Part shown: one piece after another, positions 6,831 through 14,558 of the stretch | Numbering within the stretch: position 1 is the stretch's first letter | Layout of the letters: each line of letters begins with the position of its first letter | From: Fibrobacter succinogenes | GTDB taxonomy: Bacteria; Fibrobacterota; Fibrobacteria; Fibrobacterales; Fibrobacteraceae | Length of the DNA stretch: 64,000 nt | Reading direction: 5' to 3' | NCBI RefSeq assembly: GCF_902779965.1 | Contig: NZ_CACZDK010000018.1 | Span: forward strand, 1-64,000 | Made by a program: the position numbers and the translations under genes | Notes under the pieces: model-generated | Databases searched by the model: none | Seen by the model: only the letters and a program-made list of their open reading frames with translations | Told to the model about the DNA's origin: nothing

Positions 6831-9359
6831 ATGGCTACAAAAACAGTGAAGAAGAGCGCTGCAAAGAAGGCCCCGGCAAAGAAGCCCGCAAAGGCCGCTG
6901 CCCCGAAGTATGGCTACTTTGATGACGCTGCAAAAGAATACGTGCTCACCACCCCGGCAACCCCGATCAAGTGGTGCAACTACGTCGGTACTCTCAATTT
7001 CGGCGGTATCGTCGATACGACCGGCGGCACTCTCGTTTGCAAAGGCGACCCGGCTCTCAACCGTATCACCAAGTACATTGCACAGATGCCGTGCTCTGAC
7101 TTCAAGGCCAGCACTATCTACATCCGTATCAAGGATGGCAAGAACTACAAGATTTTCTCCCCGTTCTACGTTCCGACTCTCGTCAAGCTCGACAAGTGGG
7201 AATGCCACGTGGGTCTTTCCTACATGCGCTGGATTGCCGAAGTTTACGGCCTCCGCGTTCAGGTGACGATTTTTGTTCCGACGGGCTCCAACACTCTCCT
7301 CCAGGACATCCAGGTGACCAACATCGCCGGTGGCTCTAAGGAAGTGGACATTATCCCGGTTTATGAATTCAGCCACTTCGAAGCTGAAAAGCAGCTCACG
7401 AACGCCGACTGGGTTCCGCAGACCATGACCCTCAAGGGCCACTGGGAAAAGGACGGCCACGTTGTTTTGGAACAGTACGCTTACATGAAGCGCGATTACG
7501 CCGTGAACTACGTTACTGCTGACTGCAAGGTCGGTTCCTTCGATGGCGACCGCCGCGTGTTCCTCGGCCAGAACGAAATGGGTTCCTGGGCAAATCCGCT
7601 CAGCCTCCAGAACAAGGAACTTGCAAACAGCGAATGCGACCGTGGCGACAACATTGCCGCTCTCATGATCCACGCTGGCAAGATTGCGGCCAAGAAGACT
7701 TTCCGTACCTGCACCCAGCTCGGTCAGGAACAGAGCCTTAAGGTTGCAGCCAAGGCTATCAAGAAGTACCGTGACCTCAAGAACGTCGATAAGGCTTTCG
7801 AAGAACTCGCCAAGTTCTGGGAAAACTACCTCTCTACAATCCAGGTCAACACTCCGGATGCAGCTTTCAACTCCATGGTGAACGTGCACAACCCGCGTCA
7901 GTGCCACACCACCAAGAACTGGAGCCGCTACCTGTCCCTCTACCAGTTGGGCTACGGCACCAGCCGCGGTATCGGTTACCGTGACTCCAGCCAGGACCTC
8001 ATGGGCGTGATGAGCCACATGCCGGAAGAAGCTCTCGTCCTTACGAAGAACCTCCTCTCCGTACAGCGTCCGGAAGGTAACGCTATGCACCAGTACGCTC
8101 CGCTTGCCCTCGAAGAAGACAACGGCAACGAAGCTAACGCCGGTGACTCCCGCGAAAAGAAGGGCGTGCTCGACGAAAACGGCAACCCGGCTTACGCAGA
8201 CTGGTACGGCGATGACCACCTCTGGATCGTCCTCACTGTTGCTAACTACCTCAGAGAAACGGGTAAGATGGAACTCCTCGACGAGGAAATTCCGTTCTAC
8301 GAAGCTGGCAAGAAGCGCGCTCAGCGTGAAAAGGGCACTGTCCTTGAACACTTGAAGCGTTCTGTCAAGTTCTCTCGCGAACACCTCGGTAAGCACGGTC
8401 TTCCGCTCCTCGGCTTTGCTGACTGGAACGACTGCATGAACCTCCCGCTCGGTGCAGAATCTACGTTCAACACTGCTTTGTACGCAAAGGCTTTGCTCGA
8501 AATGATGGGCATTGAAGAAGCTCTCGGCGACAAGGAAGCCGTTGAAATGTACAAGGGCTGGTACGAAGATGTCAAGAAGGCATTCAACGACAGCGCTTGG
8601 GACGGCAAGTGGTGGACTCGTTGGTTCGACAAGGACGGCAACGGCTACGGCGTTTCCTCTGCCAAGTACGGCAAGATTTACTGCAACGGCCAGTCTTGGC
8701 CGGTCATCTCCGGCATTGCATTCGGCGACCGCGCTGTGCAGGGCATGGACAGCTTGAACAAACTCCTCAACACCAAGTACGGCGTGAAGAGCTCTACTCC
8801 GGGTTACCGTGGCTTTGAACCGGCTGTCGGTGGCATCTCCACCTATCCTCCTGGAGCAAAGGAAAACGGCGGTATCTTCCTCCACACGAACCCGTGGGTG
8901 ATGATTGCCGAAACGATTCTCGGCCGTGGCGACAAGGCTTTCGAATACTACTGCCAGATCAACCCGGCTTCCAAGAACGGCATCCTCGACATCTTCGAAT
9001 CTGAACCATATTGCTATCCGCAGAACATCCTCGGTGACGAACACAAGCAGTTCGGTATGGGCCGTAATGCATGGCTCTCCGGTACAAGCTCTTGGACTTA
9101 CCAGGCTGCAACGCAGTTCATCATCGGTATCCGTGCAAGCTTCGACGGCCTCGTTGTCGATCCTTGCATCCCGAGCGCATGGGCTGGCTTCGAAGCCACC
9201 CGTAAGTTCCGCGGTGCTACCTACCAGATCACCGTGAAGAACCCGAACCACGTCTGCAAGGGTGTGGCAAAGATGGTTGTTGACGGTCAGGAAATCGATT
9301 CCAACGTCGCACCGGTCTTTACGAAGGGTGTGCACAAGGTCGAAGTGACTTTGGGTTAA
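6831..9359 (+). CDS. GH94 glycoside phosphorylase, probable cellobiose phosphorylase
   Basis: Predicted to split a beta-linked disaccharide with phosphate into a sugar 1-phosphate and a free sugar; cellobiose is the likely substrate. The 842-residue protein carries GH94 landmarks: a long beta-sandwich N-terminal domain, the segment YRDSSQDLMG, DDHLWIVLTVANYLRETG, and the catalytic-acid motif ADWND (Asp531/Asp534) in GFADWNDCMN. It lacks a signal peptide, so it acts in the cytoplasm on imported cellobiose. Unusual is an extra N-terminus of about 30 residues made almost only of Lys, Ala and Pro. The gene has strongly biased codon use (C or G in third position), suggesting high expression. The start at 6831 follows the RBS-like sequence GGAG. 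Substrate cannot be fixed from sequence alone; chitobiose or cellodextrin phosphorylase are alternatives. Confidence 0.88.
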   Translation: MATKTVKKSAAKKAPAKKPAKAAAPKYGYFDDAAKEYVLTTPATPIKWCNYVGTLNFGGIVDTTGGTLVCKGDPALNRITKYIAQMPCSDFKASTIYIRIKDGKNYKIFSPFYVPTLVKLDKWECHVGLSYMRWIAEVYGLRVQVTIFVPTGSNTLLQDIQVTNIAGGSKEVDIIPVYEFSHFEAEKQLTNADWVPQTMTLKGHWEKDGHVVLEQYAYMKRDYAVNYVTADCKVGSFDGDRRVFLGQNEMGSWANPLSLQNKELANSECDRGDNIAALMIHAGKIAAKKTFRTCTQLGQEQSLKVAAKAIKKYRDLKNVDKAFEELAKFWENYLSTIQVNTPDAAFNSMVNVHNPRQCHTTKNWSRYLSLYQLGYGTSRGIGYRDSSQDLMGVMSHMPEEALVLTKNLLSVQRPEGNAMHQYAPLALEEDNGNEANAGDSREKKGVLDENGNPAYADWYGDDHLWIVLTVANYLRETGKMELLDEEIPFYEAGKKRAQREKGTVLEHLKRSVKFSREHLGKHGLPLLGFADWNDCMNLPLGAESTFNTALYAKALLEMMGIEEALGDKEAVEMYKGWYEDVKKAFNDSAWDGKWWTRWFDKDGNGYGVSSAKYGKIYCNGQSWPVISGIAFGDRAVQGMDSLNKLLNTKYGVKSSTPGYRGFEPAVGGISTYPPGAKENGGIFLHTNPWVMIAETILGRGDKAFEYYCQINPASKNGILDIFESEPYCYPQNILGDEHKQFGMGRNAWLSGTSSWTYQAATQFIIGIRASFDGLVVDPCIPSAWAGFEATRKFRGATYQITVKNPNHVCKGVAKMVVDGQEIDSNVAPVFTKGVHKVEVTLG

Positions 9360-9434
9360 GAAACACATATAGCCGTCGCGATAGTTCGTCAATCTCGCCC
9401 TCACGTAGGAAACTACGCTACGGGCGATCTTTCC

Positions 9435-9553
9435 TGCTCTCGCTAGGCTCTCTGTGTTTCTTGAATGAGAAGATTCGTTCTAATCCAAATTCGGAATTTA
9501 AGAGTCTGCTTCCAACGAAGCAGACTTTTTGTTTTGCTCTCGCTAGGCTCTCT
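9435..9553 (+). repeat. 100-bp-spaced direct repeat downstream of the GH94 gene
   Basis: The 19-base sequence TGCTCTCGCTAGGCTCTCT occurs at 9435-9453 and again at 9535-9553, exactly 100 bases apart, each followed by a similar GTTTCTT stretch. A terminator lies between them. Just upstream (9397-9424) is a stem with CGTAG-GAAA-CTACG at its tip. The whole 9360-9640 gap holds no gene. Confidence 0.6.
9503..9530 (+). terminator. intrinsic terminator after the GH94 gene
   Basis: A 9-bp stem (AGTCTGCTT/AAGCAGACT) with a 6-base loop, followed directly by TTTT. It lies 143 bases after the GH94 stop codon and should end that transcript. Confidence 0.85.
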
Positions 9554-9640
9554 ACGTTTCTTTAATCAATTCACGTTTTTGAGCGCCAGTCACTCACGAG
9601 GCTGGTGTTTTTTTATCCATCTATTTTGTATATATAAATT

Positions 9641-10687
9641 ATGGCATCTTTTTTCAGAAATTACTTGGTTAAGTTTGCGCTTATGGCGGCGATAGCCTTA
9701 TGGGCGGGGTGCAGCGAGGCGGATAAGAATGCGGAAAAATCTACGGAACAGGAAAACACCGTATTTGAGTTTCCTGTGGACTCGAAATATGTGACATTAA
9801 AAATCCCTTTCCGTCCTATTCAATTTCAAGATTCTCTATTTGATGCTAATGGAGTTTCAATACAAGTTTTTAAAGACTATTCTGTAGAGAGTTCTTTAGT
9901 TTATAACGATGATGTTGAAAAAATCGCTCAAATTATTCACAAAGAAAGCAAATCCATTTATGAAATTTTTGATTCGTTTTACAAAAAAGAAACTTGTCAC
10001 GAATTGTATGAAGTGTCTTTATCTTTAAAAGTTTCCTTAGGGACTAATGGTGTTGTTGATAAAGTCAAAAAATCATCTTCTCTCTATGCCGATCAGAATT
10101 TTACAAATAAAATTATTGAATATGTAAAGCAAATCAATTTTCAGGACGTTGGGCGAAATAATATTTTATTGTCTATTAATTTTTGCCGTCCCTTTATAGA
10201 TGCGAACGATTTTAATGCGCTTTTACATGATTTACAATGGAAGGAATATTCTATAAGGAAAACAAATGGTGCAGTGAGTGCACCAACGAGCGACGAAATG
10301 AAATCTGCTGGTGGTGATGAACATGATAAAGATTCAATTTTAAAGGTCATTCGCCAACGGACTCCTGGATTGCGCCACATTTACAATAAACATTTAAGGA
10401 AAAATCGCGCAAAAGCATGTTTAAAGAACAATCAAGACAACAGCAAACCTGATTTTAACGGGATGATTGTTTTTAAGTTGAATATAAACGATGATGGCTC
10501 TGTTCAAAAAGCAGAAATTCAATCTTCGAATACCGGCAATAAGGATTTTGATGACGAAGTCAAGAGAGCTTTAAGCCATTGGAAATTCCTGAAGATGAAT
10601 TCAAGCGAAGTCGTTACATTCCCGTTAGTGTTTTTTGAAAATACTACACCTTATAAGAAACCGACTTATCCCGAAATTCGCATATAA
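9641..10687 (+). CDS. lipoprotein with AgmX/TonB-like C-terminal domain
   Basis: A 348-residue predicted lipoprotein: hydrophobic leader ending WAGC with the lipid-bearing cysteine at residue 24, followed by a Glu/Lys/Asn-rich linker. Residues 235-345 resemble the AgmX/PglI C-terminal domain of TonB-type proteins: a helix containing IRQRTPGLRHIYNKHLRKN, then GMIVFKLNINDDGSVQKAEI, and a final stretch DDEVKRALSHWKF. This domain is common in energy-coupling and gliding-related proteins; here it lacks a partner exbB/exbD. Residues 40-230 match no family I know. Its sequence is more AT-rich than the GH94 gene. It ends by overlapping the convergent PAS-protein gene by 22 bases. Confidence 0.7.
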   Translation: MASFFRNYLVKFALMAAIALWAGCSEADKNAEKSTEQENTVFEFPVDSKYVTLKIPFRPIQFQDSLFDANGVSIQVFKDYSVESSLVYNDDVEKIAQIIHKESKSIYEIFDSFYKKETCHELYEVSLSLKVSLGTNGVVDKVKKSSSLYADQNFTNKIIEYVKQINFQDVGRNNILLSINFCRPFIDANDFNALLHDLQWKEYSIRKTNGAVSAPTSDEMKSAGGDEHDKDSILKVIRQRTPGLRHIYNKHLRKNRAKACLKNNQDNSKPDFNGMIVFKLNINDDGSVQKAEIQSSNTGNKDFDDEVKRALSHWKFLKMNSSEVVTFPLVFFENTTPYKKPTYPEIRI

Positions 10688-11958
10688 ACGCAAAGCACGC
10701 GGCTCACGGTATAGCCGGACTTGAGGAGAGACTTGAGCATGGGCACGACGTTTATGGTGCAAATCCAGTCGCTGTCATCAAATTTTCCTTTCCAGCTCTT
10801 GGACGAACCGTTGTCAAATATGTCCTTGATCATGGATTCGTAGTAGGGTAGAAATTTACCCGAAAGAACGTCTTTCAGAGATTTGTTAACGATTTCGTCT
10901 GTGCTTGCAAAACCGCCGTCCGTTGCAAAAGCGTTGTTGCATCCGAGAATAGTGAAGTTGCGGTCAACCCAGAAAATACCGATGTTCGGGAAATTGAAAA
11001 GCGAATTTATCAGAGATTCTTCAACGCCGCTCTTCATCAGGAACGGAATTTCAGGAGATGTTTCTACGCGGCGGGCCGAACCCATCATTACAATGCGGTC
11101 TTCGTCATCGGGAGCGAGGTGCCCGCGGAAATCGTACCACACAAGATTCTTTTCGCTGTTCCAGCAACGAATCTTGAGTGTGCCAAAGCGTGCGTTTTCA
11201 TTAGCGAGGCGATTGAGCTGGCTCTGTTCGTCAAGCAAGTGGCCTTTATCATCGTAGGCTGCTTCGCCGCCCGCTTTCATCATGCATTCGTTCATCACGC
11301 GTTCAAGCAGTTTAAAATCGTCTGCGGGCATGAGCGTTTCGATGTCAACAACACCACCGGAACGAGGTACATCGCGATAGTCATCGTCCATCATTGGCGT
11401 AAGGAGGTACAGCTGTCTGCTTTCGAAATCGAATTTCCACAAGAAGTCGCCCGTGTTGCGGAGCAGGGATTTTAGCTTTGTTTCGGCTTCGTCAAGGCGG
11501 TGTTGGTTTTCAACGGTGTTCGAGATGTTTTTGATTAAGCAGATGTAACGCGATTCGTCCATGGAAAGTCGCTGGTGTTTACAGCGCATTTCAAACCAGA
11601 GCATGGTTCCGTCATCGCGCTTGTACGAAAACATGAACGGCATTTCGGGGTGCTTGTCGATGTCGTCAAAATAAAGTTTGAGTCGAGCCCAGTCTTTGGG
11701 TGGCAAAATGTCTCTAAACAGGCGGTCTTTGCTCAAATTGTCAAACAACGGGTCCGACATGAACTGCGGCAGCGAACTGATGAATTCGAATTTATCCGAA
11801 AGAACGACGATGAATTCACCGAGGTTCCCTGCAAAAAGGGTGTAAAGTCTTTGCCTTTTCCAATAGTCGAGCAATAGCAAAATTGTGACAATCAGCAAAA
11901 GCAAAAGTACTGTGCAAACGTAGCACCAACCAACAGACCAATCAATAGAGTTCATCAT
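10666..11958 (-). CDS. membrane-anchored PAS domain protein, no output domain
   Basis: A 430-residue protein with one clear membrane helix at residues 12-32, followed by several PAS-like modules. The segments FVLSDKFEFISSLPQF, DDGTMLWFEMRCKH and IGIFWVDRNFTILGCNNAF are typical of PAS sensor folds, and RYICLIKNISNTVENQHRLDEAE looks like a PAS C-terminal strand followed by a coiled-coil linker. No kinase, GGDEF, EAL or DNA-binding domain is present; the last PAS ends close to the stop. It may act through protein partners or be a degenerate sensor. The 3' end overlaps the convergent lipoprotein gene by 22 bases (10666-10687). Confidence 0.65.
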   Translation of the reverse strand: MMNSIDWSVGWCYVCTVLLLLLIVTILLLLDYWKRQRLYTLFAGNLGEFIVVLSDKFEFISSLPQFMSDPLFDNLSKDRLFRDILPPKDWARLKLYFDDIDKHPEMPFMFSYKRDDGTMLWFEMRCKHQRLSMDESRYICLIKNISNTVENQHRLDEAETKLKSLLRNTGDFLWKFDFESRQLYLLTPMMDDDYRDVPRSGGVVDIETLMPADDFKLLERVMNECMMKAGGEAAYDDKGHLLDEQSQLNRLANENARFGTLKIRCWNSEKNLVWYDFRGHLAPDDEDRIVMMGSARRVETSPEIPFLMKSGVEESLINSLFNFPNIGIFWVDRNFTILGCNNAFATDGGFASTDEIVNKSLKDVLSGKFLPYYESMIKDIFDNGSSKSWKGKFDDSDWICTINVVPMLKSLLKSGYTVSRVLCVYMRISG

Positions 11959-12106
11959 ACGTTTATAAAATAATCATTTTTGGAGATGCAAGGCAAGAGG
12001 CGGAATATTTTATTGTTTCGAAAAGATTGTTTTGGACGTTTTGGGTGTTTTTTTATACCTTTAATATATCTTTAGTAAGTCTCAAAATACATTAGCTTGG
12101 CTCTCG

Positions 12107-13282
12107 ATGTCCGAAATACAACTCTCGCCGAAAATAAAAATGCTCTTTTCTTTGTTGCGTTCCGCTTTGACGGGAACAGAATGTGAAGGTTCTTGTTCAC
12201 CAAAGGAGTGGGCTAAGGTGTATGCTCTTGCTGCGCAACAGTGCGTTGTAGGACTGGCGTATCGCGGAATTAGCTTCTTGCCTGCAGCAAATCGACCTTC
12301 GCTTGAGTTATTGCTCCAGTGGGCGAGTGAAGCCGAAACGATTCAAGGGCATAATCGCTTGTTGAATGAGGGTGCTGCACGCTTGACTAAAATGTTTGCG
12401 GCCAAAGGTTTTCGTAGCGCCATTCTTAAAGGGCCTGCGAATGCAAGACTTTATCCTGACCCGTTTGCAAGGCAATGCGGTGATATCGACATTTGGGTTG
12501 AAGGCGGTCAACAGAAAGTGGCTGATTTGTTACAAAGCATGGGACTGTACAAGAGTTTTCCCAAAATTAGTTGGTACGATTATAAAGCTTATCGAAAAGA
12601 ATTGCATGAATTGTGTCAGCGTTTGTCATGGCATCATATTCATTTGCATCAAAAGATAGATGGTGTGTCTGTTGAAGTTCATTTTAGGCCATCGTCTGCA
12701 ATCAATAACCCGGTTGCTAATAGACGGTTGCAACGCTTTTTGGAACAAGAAATAAAAACAACCGAATTTGTTGCTGAAGGCTTTTATGTGCCGTCTCTGA
12801 AGTTTGCGTTGGTCATGCAACTGGCTCATATCCTGCATCATTTTGTTACTTCTGGCATCGGTTTAAAACAGCTTATAGATTACTATGTGCTTTTGCAGAA
12901 TGTTTCGGAAAAAGATCGTATCGAGGTTTCTTCGATGTTACATCGATTTGGATTGTCCAGAACAGCTTCTGCAGTAATGTGGGTTTTGGAATACATTTTC
13001 AAACTAGATCCGCAAAAGATGCTTTGTGAACCGAATTGTAAATTGGGAACGGTTTTATTACAAGAAATCTTTAAAGGGGGCGCATTCGGTTCTTACGCAC
13101 CAAGGCAAAAGCGACGTGCTTTTTTCAAATGGTTTGCAAGAATGCACCGTCCGTTGCAATTGTTTATGTTTGATCCGGTAGAAGTATTTTGGAGCTTTAT
13201 CCATAACTGGATTGAATTTGTACGTTTGATTCCTGTTCGTCTTAAAGCGAGAAAGCTATCCTTGAAAGGATATTGGTCTTGA
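12107..13282 (+). CDS. NTP_transf_5 family nucleotidyltransferase-like protein, copy 1
   Basis: A 391-residue protein of the uncharacterised nucleotidyltransferase family PF14907. The core signature is present: ILKGPANARLYPDPFARQCGDIDIWVE, which holds the aspartates (DID) expected to bind metal, then VEVHFRPSS and a C-terminal helical region with LKFALVMQLAHILHH. Members are often found in capsule or secreted-product loci, but the substrate is not known. It is followed after 18 bases by a paralogue of nearly equal length, so the two form a tandem duplication and probable operon. Both are more AT-rich than the preceding housekeeping genes. Confidence 0.8.
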   Translation: MSEIQLSPKIKMLFSLLRSALTGTECEGSCSPKEWAKVYALAAQQCVVGLAYRGISFLPAANRPSLELLLQWASEAETIQGHNRLLNEGAARLTKMFAAKGFRSAILKGPANARLYPDPFARQCGDIDIWVEGGQQKVADLLQSMGLYKSFPKISWYDYKAYRKELHELCQRLSWHHIHLHQKIDGVSVEVHFRPSSAINNPVANRRLQRFLEQEIKTTEFVAEGFYVPSLKFALVMQLAHILHHFVTSGIGLKQLIDYYVLLQNVSEKDRIEVSSMLHRFGLSRTASAVMWVLEYIFKLDPQKMLCEPNCKLGTVLLQEIFKGGAFGSYAPRQKRRAFFKWFARMHRPLQLFMFDPVEVFWSFIHNWIEFVRLIPVRLKARKLSLKGYWS

Positions 13283-13300
13283 TGGCGCGTTAAAATTCTG

Positions 13301-14473
13301 ATGCCTAGCGATATGCTTTTAACTTTGCTGCGTTCTGCATTGACTGGTGTTGAGCCAGAGTGTTCTTGTTCGCCAGACGAATGGGCTGAAGTATATGCAT
13401 CTGCAGTAAAACAGTGCGTTGTTGGGCTTGCATATCAGGGCGTTTGCCGTTTGCCCGCATCGAAGTGTCCGCCACGTGCGATTTTGATGCGGTGGGCGAG
13501 AAATGCCGAAGCGATTAAGGGACATAACCAGTTGTTGAACGACATCTCGGCTCGTTTGACGGCAACATTTGCGGCAGAAGTATTCTGCAGTGCTATTCTT
13601 AAAGGACCCGCCAATGCAAGACTTTACCCTTACCGTTTGGCAAGGCAATGTGGTGATATTGATATATGGGTTGAAGGCGGAAGGCAAAAAGTAATAGACT
13701 TGCTGCAACGTTTGGGATTGTTCAAGGTCCCACCGAAAATTAGTTGGTTTGATTATAAAGCTTATCGCGAAAGTTTGCGTGAAAACATATCTGTATCTAC
13801 ACCTCATCACATCCATTTGAAACAAACGATTGATGGTATTATGATTGAAGTTCATTTTAAACCATCATCAGGAATTTTCAACCCGATTGCAAATAAACGA
13901 TTGCAACGGTTTTTGGAACAGGAAATTGAAAAAAGCGAAAAGGTTGCAGAAGGATTTTGCGTTCCTTCGGTAAAGTTTGCGTTGGTTATGCAGCTTTCTC
14001 ATATCCAACATCATTTTTTTACAGATGGTATTGGGTTAAAACAACTTGTTGATTATTACGTTCTTTTACAACAGGCTTCGGATGATGAGCGAGCGGACGT
14101 TTCTGCCTTATTGCCTCGCTTTGGCATGTACAGGACTGCGGCCGCATTGATGGGACTTTTAAAAAATATTTTTGGCCTAGAAAAACAGAAAATGCTTTGT
14201 ACGCCCAATTACAAATCGGGAGAAAGATTCTTACGCGATGTGTTAAATGGCGGTGTTTTTGGCTGTGTTGCGGAAAGAAAAAAGCATGGTTTCTTGATGG
14301 AATGGATAAGCTATATGTTTCTCCCGTTCCAATTATTTTGGCTTGACCCCATAGAAGTTTTTTGGAGTGTTGTCGCAAAATGGATTGGCTTTTTGCGGTC
14401 TATTTCTATTCGGCTTAGAGCTAGAAAATTAGTGGTGAGGACACTTTTGCAAAAAGATAAAGCTGTTGCGTAA
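13301..14473 (+). CDS. NTP_transf_5 family nucleotidyltransferase-like protein, copy 2
   Basis: A 390-residue paralogue of the gene just upstream; by eye more than half the residues are identical across their full length. The catalytic-type motif CGDIDIWVEGG and the IEVHFKPSS strand are both intact, so neither copy looks dead. Differences cluster in the N-terminal 60 residues and in the loop after YKAYRE. The start used here gives the same N-terminal layout as copy 1 minus its first dozen residues. The pair probably arose by local duplication followed by divergence, which suggests two related but distinct substrates or a heteromeric pair; this is inference. Confidence 0.8.
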   Translation: MPSDMLLTLLRSALTGVEPECSCSPDEWAEVYASAVKQCVVGLAYQGVCRLPASKCPPRAILMRWARNAEAIKGHNQLLNDISARLTATFAAEVFCSAILKGPANARLYPYRLARQCGDIDIWVEGGRQKVIDLLQRLGLFKVPPKISWFDYKAYRESLRENISVSTPHHIHLKQTIDGIMIEVHFKPSSGIFNPIANKRLQRFLEQEIEKSEKVAEGFCVPSVKFALVMQLSHIQHHFFTDGIGLKQLVDYYVLLQQASDDERADVSALLPRFGMYRTAAALMGLLKNIFGLEKQKMLCTPNYKSGERFLRDVLNGGVFGCVAERKKHGFLMEWISYMFLPFQLFWLDPIEVFWSVVAKWIGFLRSISIRLRARKLVVRTLLQKDKAVA

Positions 14474-14499
14474 GTGTAAAATGTCGCAATAGGAATAAA

Positions 14500-14527
14500 A
14501 AACACCTCCGTCAAAGCAGAGGTGTTT
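14500..14527 (-). terminator. intrinsic terminator for proS
   Basis: A 9-bp stem (AAACACCTC/GAGGTGTTT) with a 10-base loop. Read on the minus strand the stem is followed by a T run (the A run at 14496-14502 on the plus strand), so it serves the proS transcript. It may also slow transcription from the convergent NTP_transf_5 pair. Confidence 0.8.
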
Positions 14528-14558
14528 AAGGTTCCGGCTCTAGGTCGGAATGACAAAG

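Noticed and set aside
6795-9404. 869-residue open frame on the minus strand opposite the GH94 gene
   Set aside because: It is the mirror of a gene with very strong third-position G/C bias; the translation is low in family-like motifs, full of Val/Ala/Glu runs, and covers the real gene end to end.
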